Shown piece by piece: positions 24,513 through 33,682 of a DNA stretch of 54,802 nucleotides (positions within the stretch are counted from its first letter, which is position 1; every line of letters begins with the position of its first letter). The stretch is from Streptomyces mangrovisoli. Lineage in GTDB: Bacteria > Actinomycetota > Actinomycetes > Streptomycetales > Streptomycetaceae. The notes beneath the pieces are model-generated. The model saw only the letters and a program-made list of their open reading frames with translations. It did not search any database and was not told where the DNA came from. The translations under genes and the position numbers were made by a program. The DNA is taken from NCBI RefSeq assembly GCF_000974985.2, contig NZ_LAVA02000088.1, positions 1 to 54,802 of the forward strand. The letters run 5' to 3'.

Positions 24513-27113
24513 ATGACCAGCGGCTTCACAGGGCCTGAAGGCTACGGACCCGATCCTTTCGGCGAATTCCTGGCCCGCTTCTTCAGCGGTCAGCGCCAAG
24601 GCCCGCGCCAGATCGACATCGGACGCCTGCTGAGTCAGCCCGCGCGGGAGCTCGTGCGCGGCGCCGCGATGTACGCCGCCGAGCACGGCAGCCGCGATCT
24701 GGACACCCAGCATCTGCTGCGGGCCGCGCTCTCCGCCGAGCCCACGCGGAGCCTGCTCAGCCGCGCCGGCGCCGACCCCGACTCGCTGGCGACGGAGATC
24801 GACGAGCGCTCGGGGCCCGTACAGCTGCCGCCGGGCGAACTGCCGCCGCCGACCTCGCTGTCCCTGACCCCGGCCGTCAAACGGGCGCTGCTGGACGCGC
24901 ACGAGCTGGCACGGGCCAGCGGGGCGGGCTACATCGGCCCCGAGCACGTGCTGAGCGCGCTCGCGGCCAACCCCGACTCCGCGGCGGGCCACATCCTGCA
25001 CTCGTCGCGCTTCTCCCCCGGCGCGCTGCCGCCGGAGCCCCCGGAGGCCGCGCAGGGCCGGCCCGAGCGGCCCCGGCCCGCCGACACGCCGACCCTGGAC
25101 AAGTACGGCCGCGACCTGACCGACCTGGCCCGGCAGGGCCGTATCGACCCGGTGATCGGCCGGGAGGACGTGATCGAGCAGACCATCGAGGTGCTCTCCC
25201 GGCGCGGCAAGAACAACCCGGTGCTGATCGGCGACGCGGGGGTGGGCAAGACCGCCGTGGTGGAGGGGCTGGCGCAGCGGATCGAGGACGGGGACGTCCC
25301 GGACGTGCTGCACGGCCGCCGGGTGGTCTCCCTCGACCTCACCGGGGTGGTCGCGGGCACCCGGTTCCGCGGCGACTTCGAGGAGCGGCTCAACACCATC
25401 GTGCAGGAGATCCGCGAACACTCCGATCAACTCATCGTGTTCATCGACGAGTTGCACACCGTGGTCGGTGCGGGCGGGGGCGGTGAGGGCGGCTCCATGG
25501 ACGCGGGCAACATCCTCAAGCCCGCCCTGGCCCGCGGCGAGCTGCACGTGGTGGGCGCGACGACGCTGGAGGAGTACCGCAAGATCGAGAAGGACGCGGC
25601 GCTGGCCCGCCGCTTCCAGCCGATCCTGGTGCCCGAGCCGTCCGTCGCGGACACCGTCGAGATCCTGCGCGGACTGCGCGACCGCTACGAGGCCCACCAC
25701 CAGATCCGGTACACCGACGAGGCGCTGGTCGCGGCGGTGGAACTGTCCGACCGCTATCTCACCGACCGGCGGCTGCCCGACAAGGCGATCGACCTGATCG
25801 ACCAGGCGGGCGCGCGGGTACGGCTGGGCGCCCGCGCCAAGGGCAGCGACGTCCGCACGATGGAACGCGAGGTCGAACAGCTCACCCGCGACAAGGACCA
25901 GGCGGTCGCGGACGAACAGTACGAGCAGGCCACCCAGTTGAGGGACCGGATCGGGGAGCTGAAGAAGCGCCTCGCCGAGGCGAGCGGCGACGGCCGGGCC
26001 GACGAGGGGCTCGATCTGGAGGTCACCCCCGAGGCCATCGCCGAGGTGGTGTCGCGGCAGACCGGCATCCCGGTCAGCAGCCTCACCCAGGAGGAGAAGG
26101 AGCGTCTGCTGGGCCTGGAGGAGCATCTGCACGAGCGGGTGGTCGGCCAGGAGGAGGCGGTGGCCGTGGTCTCCGAGGCCGTGCTGCGCTCGCGCGCCGG
26201 GCTCGCGAGCCCGGACCGGCCGATCGGCAGCTTCCTGTTCCTCGGGCCGACCGGCGTCGGCAAGACGGAGCTGGCCCGCGCGCTCGCGGAGGCGCTGTTC
26301 GGCAGCGAGGAGCGGATGGTCCGGCTCGACATGAGCGAGTACCAGGAGCGGCACACCGTCAGCCGGCTGGTCGGTGCGCCGCCGGGATACGTGGGGCACG
26401 AGGAGGCCGGGCAGCTCACCGAGGTGGTGCGCCGCCACCCGTACTCGCTGCTGCTGCTCGACGAGGTGGAGAAGGCGCATCCGGACGTCTTCAACATCCT
26501 GCTCCAGGTGCTGGACGACGGGCGGTTGACCGACTCCCAGGGCCGCACGGTGGACTTCGCCAACACGGTCGTGGTGATGACGAGCAACCTCGGCTCCGAG
26601 GCGATCACCCGGCGCGGCAGCGGCATCGGCTTCGGGCCGGGCGGCGCGGAGGCGGACGACGCGGCGCGGCGCGAGCGCATCCTGCGGCCGCTGCGCGAGC
26701 ACTTCCGCCCGGAGTTCCTGAACCGGATCGACGAGATCGTGGTCTTCCGCCAGCTGTCGGAGGAACAACTGCGCCAGATCACCGAGCTGTTGCTCCAGCA
26801 GACCCGGCGGATGCTGCACGCGCAGGGGGTCTCGGTGGAGTTCACGGACGCCGCGGTGGGCTGGCTCGCCGAACACGGCTACCAGCCCGAGTACGGCGCC
26901 CGCCCGCTGCGCCGCACCATCCAGCGGGAGGTGGACAACCAGCTGTCCCGGCTGCTGCTGCAAGGCGGCCTCGGCGAGGGCGGCCGGGTCACGGTCGACG
27001 TCGAGGACGAACGGCTCGCCTTCCGCACCCGGCAGGCACCACCCGCCCAGGAGGCTCCGCCCGCCCAGGACGCATCACCCACCCAGGAGGCGCCCCCCGC
27101 ACCGGAGTTGTGA
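24513..27113 (+). CDS. ClpC-like AAA+ unfoldase (Clp protease ATPase subunit)
   Basis: An 866-aa class I Hsp100 protein. The N-terminal Clp repeats span about 45-165. AAA-1 follows, with Walker A GDAGVGKT (240-247) and VFIDELH. A short middle segment of the UVR/ClpC type (EVEQLTRDKDQAVADEQYEQ) is present rather than the long ClpB coiled coil. AAA-2 has Walker A GPTGVGKT (578-585), LLLDEVEK and a D2-small domain. An IGF tripeptide at about 705-707 is the expected ClpP-docking loop, so it should feed a ClpP peptidase. The C-terminus ends in Ala/Pro/Gln repeats (PPAQEAPPAQDASPTQEAPP). Sequence differs from the usual ClpC N-terminus, so this may be a second Clp ATPase. Confidence 0.92.
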   Translation: MTSGFTGPEGYGPDPFGEFLARFFSGQRQGPRQIDIGRLLSQPARELVRGAAMYAAEHGSRDLDTQHLLRAALSAEPTRSLLSRAGADPDSLATEIDERSGPVQLPPGELPPPTSLSLTPAVKRALLDAHELARASGAGYIGPEHVLSALAANPDSAAGHILHSSRFSPGALPPEPPEAAQGRPERPRPADTPTLDKYGRDLTDLARQGRIDPVIGREDVIEQTIEVLSRRGKNNPVLIGDAGVGKTAVVEGLAQRIEDGDVPDVLHGRRVVSLDLTGVVAGTRFRGDFEERLNTIVQEIREHSDQLIVFIDELHTVVGAGGGGEGGSMDAGNILKPALARGELHVVGATTLEEYRKIEKDAALARRFQPILVPEPSVADTVEILRGLRDRYEAHHQIRYTDEALVAAVELSDRYLTDRRLPDKAIDLIDQAGARVRLGARAKGSDVRTMEREVEQLTRDKDQAVADEQYEQATQLRDRIGELKKRLAEASGDGRADEGLDLEVTPEAIAEVVSRQTGIPVSSLTQEEKERLLGLEEHLHERVVGQEEAVAVVSEAVLRSRAGLASPDRPIGSFLFLGPTGVGKTELARALAEALFGSEERMVRLDMSEYQERHTVSRLVGAPPGYVGHEEAGQLTEVVRRHPYSLLLLDEVEKAHPDVFNILLQVLDDGRLTDSQGRTVDFANTVVVMTSNLGSEAITRRGSGIGFGPGGAEADDAARRERILRPLREHFRPEFLNRIDEIVVFRQLSEEQLRQITELLLQQTRRMLHAQGVSVEFTDAAVGWLAEHGYQPEYGARPLRRTIQREVDNQLSRLLLQGGLGEGGRVTVDVEDERLAFRTRQAPPAQEAPPAQDASPTQEAPPAPEL

Positions 27114-27201
27114 CGCCGGGCCGCGTCCCATACGGCGGCCCCGGTACCCGTCGCATCCCGTACGGAGGCGCCGGCCCCGGTCGCATCCGGTACGGCCGCC
27201 G
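27114..27201. repeat. Convergent intergenic region with imperfect GCATCC-GTACGG repeats
   Basis: The 88 bp between the convergent clp and gamma-glutamyltransferase stops contain about three imperfect copies of GTCGCATCCCGTACGG and GTCCCATACGGCGGC-type sequence. No gene or clear terminator was identified. Confidence 0.45.
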
Positions 27202-29070
27202 CTACGGCGACGGGCGCACCACCATCGCCGAGCCGCCGCCGCGCCGTACGGTCTCGGCGGCGGCCAGCCAGCGGCCGTCGCCGAGGCGTTGCACGCCGGT
27301 CGCCGCGCCGATCTCCGGGTTCAGCGTGAAGGAGTGCCCGATGGCCTCCAGCTGTTTCTTCACGTCGCTGTTGTAGAGGCCCGGCTCCAGTTCGGTGGTG
27401 GCGGCGTTGCGCTGGCTCGCGCGCGGTGCGGCGATCGCGTCGACGAGCGGCAGCCGCCGGTCGAGGAACTCGGTCAGCGTCTGGAGCACGGTGGTGATGA
27501 TGGTCGCGCCGCCCGGCGAGCCGAGGGCGACGACCGGCAGGCCGTGCCGGTCGAGCACGATGGTCGGCGAGATGGAGGACCGCGGCCGCTTGCCGGGGCC
27601 GGGCAGGTTCGGGTCGTGGACGGCCGGATTGGCGGGCGCGAAGGAGAAGTCCGTCAGCTCGTTGTTGAGCAGGAAGCCCCGCCCGGGGACGGTCATGGCG
27701 CTGCCGCCGGTCTGCTCGATGGTGAGCGTGTAGGAGACGACGTTGCCCCACTTGTCGGCGACGGTCAGATGGGTGGTGTTGTCGCCCTCGTAGGTCGTCG
27801 GGGCCGCCGTGCCCGAGGAGGCGCAGTCGGCGGGGTGGCGCGGGTCGCCGGGGGCGAGCGGGCTGGTGAGCACCGCGTCGTCCTTGATCAGGCAGGCGCG
27901 CGAGTCGGCGTAGTGCTGGGACAGGAGCTGCTTGGTCGGTACGTCCTCGAAGGCCGGATCGCCGACCCAGCGCCCGCGGTCGGCGAACGCGATCCGGCTG
28001 GCCTCGATGAAGTGGTGCAGGTACTGCGCCTCGCTCGCCTTCGACAGGTCGGTCCGCTCCAGGATGTTGAGGGCCTCACCGACCGTGGTGCCGCCGGAGG
28101 AGGAGGGCGCGATGGAGTACACATCGAGGCCGCGGTAGGACGTCTTCGTCGGCGCCTGCAGCTTGGCGCGATAGGCGGTGAGGTCCTTCGTGGCCAGCTT
28201 GCCGGGGCGTGCGTTCCAGTTCGAGGCGGGGTTCACGGCCGGGTGGTCGACGGTGGCCAGGACGTCCTTGCCGAGGTCGCCGCCGTAGAGCGTGCCGATG
28301 CCCTTGCGGCCCAGTTCCTCGTAGGTGCGGGCCAGTTCGGGGTTCTTGAAGGTCGAGCCGACCACCGGGAGCTGCCCGCCGGGCAGGAACAGCTCGGCGG
28401 TGGCCGGGAAGTAGCGGAACCGGGTCTCGTTCGAGGCGGTCTGCGAGCGGAAGGTGTCGTCGACGGTGAAGCCGTCGCGGGCGACGCGCTCGGCGGGCTT
28501 CAGGACCGTGCCGAGGCTGCGGGTGCCCCAACGGTCCAGCGCCGTCTGCCAGGTGGCGGCCGTGCCGGGGGTGCCGACGCTCAGCCCGCTGCTGACGGCG
28601 TCGGCGAAGGCGAGGGGTTTGCCGTTCTCCAGGAAGAGGTCGGAGCCGGCGGTGGAGGGGGCCGTCTCGCGGCCGTCGATGGTGTGCACCGAGCGGGTGG
28701 CGGCGTCGTAGTAGACGAAGTAGCCGCCTCCGCCGATGCCCGAGGAGTAGGGCTCGGTGACGCCGAGCGCGGCGGCGGTGGCGACGGCCGCGTCGACGGC
28801 GTTGCCGCCCTTCCTCAGCACCTCGATCCCGGCCGCGGTGGCGTCCGCGTCGACGCTCGCGACCGCGCCGCCGTATCCGGTGGCCACCGGGGACTTGGCG
28901 GGGGTCGCCGCGGATCTCGCGCCCGGCGGGGCGGCGGCGCCGACCGAGACCACCGCGGACACCGCCGCGAGGCAGGCCAGCTTCCGCAGCACTGGGCGAC
29001 GCAGCGCGGGAAGACTCGTCGCAGGACGACGCATGACGGGACGACGCATCCGCACGCCGGGACGACGCAT
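27202..29070 (-). CDS. ggt: Secreted gamma-glutamyltransferase
   Basis: A 622-aa gamma-glutamyltranspeptidase (glutathione hydrolase). The N-terminus is MRRPGVRMRRPVMRRPATSL with three MRRP motifs, followed by a hydrophobic signal segment (LACLAAVSAVVSVGAAA), so it should be exported. The autocleavage nucleophile is Thr432 in EGDNTTHLTVADKWGN, with GIGGGGYFVYYD upstream and SPGGATIITTVLQ near the C-terminus. GGAGG lies about 6 nt before the ATG at 29070, making the 14-residue longer start less likely. Compared with the paralogue at 3357-5228 it has the canonical TTH motif. Confidence 0.93.
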   Translation of the reverse strand: MRRPGVRMRRPVMRRPATSLPALRRPVLRKLACLAAVSAVVSVGAAAPPGARSAATPAKSPVATGYGGAVASVDADATAAGIEVLRKGGNAVDAAVATAAALGVTEPYSSGIGGGGYFVYYDAATRSVHTIDGRETAPSTAGSDLFLENGKPLAFADAVSSGLSVGTPGTAATWQTALDRWGTRSLGTVLKPAERVARDGFTVDDTFRSQTASNETRFRYFPATAELFLPGGQLPVVGSTFKNPELARTYEELGRKGIGTLYGGDLGKDVLATVDHPAVNPASNWNARPGKLATKDLTAYRAKLQAPTKTSYRGLDVYSIAPSSSGGTTVGEALNILERTDLSKASEAQYLHHFIEASRIAFADRGRWVGDPAFEDVPTKQLLSQHYADSRACLIKDDAVLTSPLAPGDPRHPADCASSGTAAPTTYEGDNTTHLTVADKWGNVVSYTLTIEQTGGSAMTVPGRGFLLNNELTDFSFAPANPAVHDPNLPGPGKRPRSSISPTIVLDRHGLPVVALGSPGGATIITTVLQTLTEFLDRRLPLVDAIAAPRASQRNAATTELEPGLYNSDVKKQLEAIGHSFTLNPEIGAATGVQRLGDGRWLAAAETVRRGGGSAMVVRPSP

Positions 29071-29222
29071 CAGAACCTCCAGCCCGAGACCGTTCGCGCA
29101 GCGTAACGACAACGCTCCGGCCCCGACAGGCCGATTCAGGCTCCTCTCACCCCACCGTCACGAACACCACCCGTCGAACACCGGTACGTACCAGACGCGT
29201 CCGCCCGCTACCATGCGCGCCT

Positions 29223-30032
29223 ATGAACGACGACGTGCGCAACATCGTCCTGGGCGTGGTCGCGGCCGGCATCAGTGCCGCGCTGGGCTGGCTCGCCCGG
29301 ACCTATCTGTGGAAGCGGAAGCTCCGCCGCAAGCAGGCGTTCTTCGGACTGCCGGACAACTCCGAGTCGCTGCTGGTGGTCAACCGCGAGGCGGGCGGCC
29401 CCGAACTCACGGTGATGCGGCACGACGTGTTCGCGCTCCTGGAGCTCTCCGCCCTGATCAAGGACTGCAACGCGCACGCCCAGGTCGTCGCGCACGACGC
29501 CGCCCAGCAGGGGTTCGGCGAGCGGACCGAGTTCTGCGTGGGCGGGCCCGCCTCCAACCGCCGTATGGCGGCGCATCTCTCGTCCCTGCTGCCCGGTGTA
29601 CGGGTCAACGTGGACGCCGACCCCGGCCCGGACCGTGGCGCGTTCCAGGTGGGCACCGAGAGCTACCAACTGGATTCAGGCAAGGGCGAGTACGTGATCC
29701 TCGCGCGGCTGACCGCCGGTGAACGCCGGGAGTCGCGGCCGGTGTTCCTCTTCTGCGGCCAGCGCGCGATCACCAACCAGGCGGCGACCCGCTATCTGGC
29801 CCGCAACCACGAGCGGCTGTACCGCAAGTACAACGGCAACTCCTTCGTGCTGCTGCTGAAGGTGGTCAACTCCCAGGCGTACGGTCCGGATGTGGTCGAG
29901 CTGGTGGGCGACGTGACGCGCGCGGCGCAGACGCCGCTGCCGGAGAGCGAGACGGTGCCCGCCCCCCGCCCGTCGCGCCGGTCGTCCCGGAGTTCGTCGG
30001 GTACGGCCGAGGGCCGGGCAACCGGCAGCTGA
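29223..30032 (+). CDS. Membrane-anchored hypothetical protein
   Basis: A 269-aa protein with one N-terminal membrane segment (about residues 8-26, LGVVAAGISAALGWLARTYL) followed by a basic KRKLRRKQ stop. The soluble domain has no recognised family (features include LLVVNREAGGPELTVMRHD and FLFCGQRAITNQAATRYLAR), and the C-terminal tail is Arg/Ser/Pro-rich. Nothing suggests an enzyme. The ATG is preceded by TACCAT 8 nt upstream, consistent with a leaderless transcript. It is flanked by the ggt gene (divergent) and the secreted hydrolase. Confidence 0.75.
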   Translation: MNDDVRNIVLGVVAAGISAALGWLARTYLWKRKLRRKQAFFGLPDNSESLLVVNREAGGPELTVMRHDVFALLELSALIKDCNAHAQVVAHDAAQQGFGERTEFCVGGPASNRRMAAHLSSLLPGVRVNVDADPGPDRGAFQVGTESYQLDSGKGEYVILARLTAGERRESRPVFLFCGQRAITNQAATRYLARNHERLYRKYNGNSFVLLLKVVNSQAYGPDVVELVGDVTRAAQTPLPESETVPAPRPSRRSSRSSSGTAEGRATGS

Positions 30033-30084
30033 ATCAGGCCACTTGTGTCAGGGACCGTTCAACAACCTTTACTCGTACGTAACT

Positions 30085-30134
30085 TACCGACGGGTTACTT
30101 CCGGTAGGGCGACGAGGCTACCGTCGGGTCACTT
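30085..30134 (+). promoter_or_regulatory. Direct repeat TACCG(A/T)CGGGT(T/C)ACTT
   Basis: Copies at 30085-30100 and 30119-30134 agree at 14 of 16 bases, offset 34 nt, just upstream of the secreted hydrolase start (30164). GTAAC-N10-GTTAC (30079-30098) is embedded in the first copy. It is a candidate response-regulator site. Confidence 0.45.
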
Positions 30135-30163
30135 TGCTGTTTCACGCCTGTGAGGAGTGACCC

Positions 30164-31732
30164 GTGAGACTCGCCCGCAACACGCTGCGCACCTCCGCCG
30201 TCGGCGCCGTCTCGGCGGCCCTGATCGCCGGCACGGTGATCGGCCTGGCACCGGCCGCCCAGGCCGCCGACCCGGCCGTACGCTACGTCGACATCACCGG
30301 CGACGGCGGCACGGTGCTCAAGGCGAACGTCGTGACACCGGCCGGCGCCGACGGCGGCCGCCGCTACCCGCTGATCGTGCTCCCCACGAGCTGGGGCCTG
30401 CCGCAGATCGAGTATCTCGCCCAGGCCCGCAAGCTGGCCGACGCCGGCTACATCGTGCTCACCTACAACGTGCGCGGCTTCTGGCAGTCCGGCGGCCAGA
30501 TAGAAGTGGCGGGACCGCCCGACTGGGCGGACGCGTCGAAGGTCATCGACTGGGCGCTGGCCAACACCCCCGCCGACGCCGGCCGCATCGGCATGGCCGG
30601 CGTCTCCTACGGCGCCGGGATCAGCCTGCTCGCCGCCGAGCACGACAAGCGGATCAAGGTGGTCGCCGCGCTCAGCGGCTGGGCCGACCTGATCGACTCG
30701 ATCTACTCGGGCCGCACCCAGCACCTCCAGGCCGCCGCGCTGCTCGACGGCGTCGGCGCGGTGGTCGGCCGCGAGAGCCCCGAGGTCCGCCAGGTCTTCG
30801 ACGAGTTCTACTCCTCGGACCTCTCTCACGAGCAGGACATCGAGGCCTGGGGGAAGAAACGTTCCCCCGAGACGTATGTCGACGAGCTGAACAAGAACCA
30901 CACCGCGGTCATGCTGGCGAACGCCTGGGGCGACTCGATCTTCCCGCCCAACCAGTACGCCGACTTCTACGAGCAGTTGACCGGGCCCAAGCGGCTGGAG
31001 TTCCGCTCCGGCGACCACGCGACCGCCGAGCTGACCGGGCTGTTCGGCCTGCCCAACGACGTGTGGACGGACACCGTGCAGTGGTTCGACCACTATCTGC
31101 GCGGCCAGGACAACGGCATCGACCGGGAGCAGCCGGTGGAGCTCAAGTCCCGTGACGGCGGCGGCTACGAGAGCTATCCCGACTGGAAGGCGGTCGGCGC
31201 GACCCGCCGCAAGTTCGCACTCCAGGGCACCACCACCATCCACGCGAACGTGGACTCCGGGGCGGACGGCGGCGTCGTCTTCCTCTCCAGCATCCTCGAC
31301 CAGATCGCCCAGCTCCCGCCGATGGCCGAAATCCCGCTGCTGCCGCGCCGCTGGGCCGCGGTGTGGAAGTCGGAGAAGTACGGCACCGCCCAACTGGTGC
31401 GGGGCACGCCGAAGTTCCACACCACCCTCACGCCGACCAAGGAGAGCGGCACCCTCGTCGCCTACCTGTACGACGTGGGCCCGCTCGGCCTCGGCAAGCT
31501 GGTCTCCCACGCGCCCTACACCTGGCACGGGCGGACGCCGGGTGAATCGTTCGACGTGGACCTGGATCTGTTCTCCACGGCGTACGACGTCCCGGCGGGC
31601 CACCGGCTGGCCCTGGTCGTGGACACGGTCGACCCGCTCTACATCGAGCACAACCCGTCCGGCGCACAGCTGACCTTCTCCTCGCCCGCGGACGACCCGT
31701 CGTACGTGTCCGTTCCGCTGCGCGAGCAGTGA
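30164..31732 (+). CDS. Secreted CocE/S15-type alpha/beta hydrolase
   Basis: A 522-aa alpha/beta-hydrolase of the X-Pro dipeptidyl-peptidase/CocE group. A signal peptide (residues 1-34, ending AAQAAD) predicts export. The nucleophile elbow is GVSYGAG (Ser148), with a plausible acid in ANAWGDSIFP and His in SGDHAT. The C-terminal beta-sandwich (VAYLYDVGPLGLGKLVSHAP and VPAGHRLALVVDT) is the jelly-roll typical of the family. Whether it is a peptidase or an ester hydrolase cannot be told. GTG 30164 is preceded by GAGGAG 8 nt upstream. A 9-bp hairpin terminator follows. Confidence 0.85.
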   Translation: MRLARNTLRTSAVGAVSAALIAGTVIGLAPAAQAADPAVRYVDITGDGGTVLKANVVTPAGADGGRRYPLIVLPTSWGLPQIEYLAQARKLADAGYIVLTYNVRGFWQSGGQIEVAGPPDWADASKVIDWALANTPADAGRIGMAGVSYGAGISLLAAEHDKRIKVVAALSGWADLIDSIYSGRTQHLQAAALLDGVGAVVGRESPEVRQVFDEFYSSDLSHEQDIEAWGKKRSPETYVDELNKNHTAVMLANAWGDSIFPPNQYADFYEQLTGPKRLEFRSGDHATAELTGLFGLPNDVWTDTVQWFDHYLRGQDNGIDREQPVELKSRDGGGYESYPDWKAVGATRRKFALQGTTTIHANVDSGADGGVVFLSSILDQIAQLPPMAEIPLLPRRWAAVWKSEKYGTAQLVRGTPKFHTTLTPTKESGTLVAYLYDVGPLGLGKLVSHAPYTWHGRTPGESFDVDLDLFSTAYDVPAGHRLALVVDTVDPLYIEHNPSGAQLTFSSPADDPSYVSVPLREQ

Positions 31733-32125
31733 TCACCGGCTGCCGCCGCCCGGGTCCGCTCAGCGCCTGACGATCCGGGGCGGCAGAACCCCCGCGGGAC
31801 AGCCGCGGGGGACGCGGTCCCGGACCACGACATACGGCTCGGCACCGCGCGTGTCGACATCACGTGGTTCGATCGAGGGATCGACGGCCATGCGCAGCAC
31901 TACCCACTCTCCGCTGTGTCCTGGTCGCCGCAAACTATCCAGCTCCTCAGGGAGCGAGAGAACGACACGCACTTTTCGGGCATAAGCCGTATTTACGGCA
32001 ACCTTATGTGCCGGCCGACCTGCCGCGGGTCGGCCCGGTGGCCGGGTCGGCTCACGGCCCGGTCGGCTCCGGGCCCGCCTCCGCCTGAGGCCTCAGGCCT
32101 CCGCGTCAGGCCTCCGCCTCAGGCC
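31733..32125. repeat. Intergenic region with terminator and CAGGCCTC tandem repeat
   Basis: These 393 bases hold the terminator hairpin (31789-31811), an AT-richer stretch (31950-32010) and tandem CAGGCCTC units around 32090-32130. A possible minus-strand short frame (ATG 31891, 43 codons, VVVRDRVPRGCPAGVLPP) has acceptable codon use but overlaps the terminator. No ribosome-binding site is evident, so it is not called as a gene. Confidence 0.45.
31789..31811 (+). terminator. 9-bp terminator hairpin after the secreted hydrolase
   Basis: CCCCCGCGG-GACAG-CCGCGGGGG is a perfect 9-bp stem with a 5-nt loop, 57 nt after the secreted hydrolase stop. Confidence 0.65.
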
Positions 32126-32545
32126 TCAGGCCTCAGCGACCTCGGCGTACACCTGGGACAGTTCCGGCGCGCCGCTCGCGGCCCACTCCTGGCCGGCCGC
32201 CACCACGTCGAACTCACGCCCGGACTCCAGCCGCACCACCAGCCGGCTGCCGGGGAGGATCTCCCAGCTCGCCCCGGGCACGGTGCGCACGATCACGGTG
32301 CCCAGATACAGGCCCGCGTCGTTGCCCAGCCAGGGCAGGCTCTCCTCGTCGTCCCGCCAGCGCGGCAGCAACTGGTCCAGGGCCTCCAGGGAGGCCACCG
32401 AGTCGTCGAGCCCGACGCCCGCGCCGGACGCCTGGGAGCGCAGCAGCTCGCACTCCGCCAGCAGCGACGCGATGCCCTCGGAGGAGGCGGGCGGCGCCGC
32501 GTCACCGCTCCTGCCGTGCCGGTTGCCCAGGAAGGAGAAGTTCAT
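32126..32545 (-). CDS. DUF6278-like conserved protein
   Basis: A 139-aa soluble protein. The conserved pattern (LLAECELLRSQASGAGVGLD, LDQLLPRWRDDEESLPWLGN, DAGLYLGTVIVRTVPGASWE, ELSQVYAEVAEA) matches what I know as the DUF6278 family of Streptomyces, small proteins of unknown function. No membrane segment or signal is seen. The ATG at 32545 has no clear ribosome-binding site. It lies downstream of exonuclease III on the same strand but is separated from it by a strong terminator hairpin, so it is probably independently transcribed. Confidence 0.8.
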   Translation of the reverse strand: MNFSFLGNRHGRSGDAAPPASSEGIASLLAECELLRSQASGAGVGLDDSVASLEALDQLLPRWRDDEESLPWLGNDAGLYLGTVIVRTVPGASWEILPGSRLVVRLESGREFDVVAAGQEWAASGAPELSQVYAEVAEA

Positions 32546-32623
32546 GGGTTCAGCGTGGCATTCGCACCCCCGTGCGCACCACAGCCAGGACGGGGGTGTC
32601 GTGTCGCCTTCCGGGCCGGGCCG

Positions 32624-32675
32624 GTGCTGCGACCGGAAAGGTTCACCGGCTCGCAGACCTTTCCGGTCACAGCAC
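32624..32675 (-). terminator. Terminator hairpin overlapping the exonuclease III stop
   Basis: Arms 32624-32642 and 32657-32675 form a 19-bp stem with one mismatch around a 14-nt loop. The distal base pair reaches the stop codon of exonuclease III. This would separate it from the DUF6278-like gene. Confidence 0.7.
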
Positions 32676-33454
32676 TAGACGTCCAGGTCCACGACGACCG
32701 GCGCGTGGTCCGAGGCGCCCTTGCCCTTGCGCTCCTCACGGTCGACGTAGGAGTCGGTGACCGCCTTGGCGAACGGCTCGTTGCCGTAGACCAGGTCGAT
32801 CCGCATGCCGCGGTTCTTGGGGAAGGCCAGCTGGCGGTAGTCCCAGTACGTGTACGGGTGGTCGTACTTCAGCGGGCGCGGCACCACGTCGGCGAGGCCC
32901 GCCTCGCGCAGCGACGCGAGGGCCGCGCGCTCGGCCGGGGTGACATGGGTGAGGCCCTCGAACGCCGCCACGTCGTACACGTCGTCGTCGGTCGGCGCCA
33001 CGTTGTAGTCGCCGAGCACCGCGAAGGGCCGGCCGCCCGCCGCGTCCCCCGCGACGGCGGCCTTCAGCGCCTCGAACCACCGGAGCTTGTAGGCGTAGTG
33101 CGGGTGGTCCACCTCGCGGCCGTTCGGCACGTACACCGAGCAGACGCGGACCGGGCCGCAGGTGGCAAAGACCGCCCGGGGCTCCTCGGCGCCGTCGTAG
33201 CCCGGGTCGCCGGGCAGGCCCTTGACCACGTCGGCCAGGCCGACGCGGGAGAGCACCGCCACGCCGTTCCACCGGCCGGTCGCGTTCACCGCCGCCTCGT
33301 AGCCCAGCTCGCGCAGCTGGTCGAACGGGAACTGGGCCTCGGCGATCTTGGCCTCCTGGAGGCACAGCACGTCCGTGCCGCTGCTCTCCAGCCAGGCCAG
33401 CAGCCGCGGCAGACGGGCGGTGATCGAGTTGACGTTCCAGGTCGCGATGCGCAT
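32675..33454 (-). CDS. xth: Exodeoxyribonuclease III (AP endonuclease)
   Basis: A 259-aa endonuclease/exonuclease/phosphatase-fold enzyme of base-excision repair. Motifs: MRIATWNVNS (N7), LCLQEAK (Glu34), VYVPNGREVDHPHY, GDYNVAPTDDDVYD, KNRGMRIDLVY and the catalytic SDHAPVVVDLDV near the C-terminus. The start is set at MRIATWNVNS, the usual first residue of the family; the ten-residue upstream extension is rejected. Confidence 0.94.
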   Translation of the reverse strand: MRIATWNVNSITARLPRLLAWLESSGTDVLCLQEAKIAEAQFPFDQLRELGYEAAVNATGRWNGVAVLSRVGLADVVKGLPGDPGYDGAEEPRAVFATCGPVRVCSVYVPNGREVDHPHYAYKLRWFEALKAAVAGDAAGGRPFAVLGDYNVAPTDDDVYDVAAFEGLTHVTPAERAALASLREAGLADVVPRPLKYDHPYTYWDYRQLAFPKNRGMRIDLVYGNEPFAKAVTDSYVDREERKGKGASDHAPVVVDLDV

Positions 33455-33489
33455 GCCTGACAACCTACCGGGCGGGTACGACAACGCCG

Positions 33490-33680
33490 CCGCGCGCCGG
33501 GACGCGCGGGCCGTCGGGCGGGTGCCCGGGCCGGTGCCTGGCAGGGCCAGGCGGGTGCCCGGGCCGGTGCCCGGCGGGTGCTCCGGCCCGTGGCCGTGCC
33601 CGGCCCGTGCTGGGCCCGTGCCCGGTGGACGCTCCGGCCCGTGCCCGGCCCGTGCCCGGCGGACGCTCCGGCCGGTGTCC
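33490..33680. repeat. GGTGCCCGGGCC-type imperfect tandem repeats
   Basis: This intergenic stretch between exonuclease III and the MBL-fold gene is almost entirely imperfect repeats of GTGCCCGGGCC/GTGCCCGGCGG and GGACGCTCCGGCC. No operator, gene or true terminator is apparent. Confidence 0.6.
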
Positions 33681-33682
33681 CG

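Noticed and set aside
24078..26963. Minus-strand open frame opposite the Clp ATPase
   Set aside because: Composition is biased and no motif is present, while the plus strand shows both Walker motifs and the ClpP-docking IGF.
30085..30134. PhoP (PHO box) sites before the secreted hydrolase
   Set aside because: The repeat lacks the GTTCACC core and the 11-nt unit spacing expected of Streptomyces PHO boxes.
31760..31891. Short minus-strand gene (43 codons from ATG 31891)
   Set aside because: Codon use is acceptable, but there is no ribosome-binding site and the frame overlaps the hairpin terminator of the hydrolase gene.
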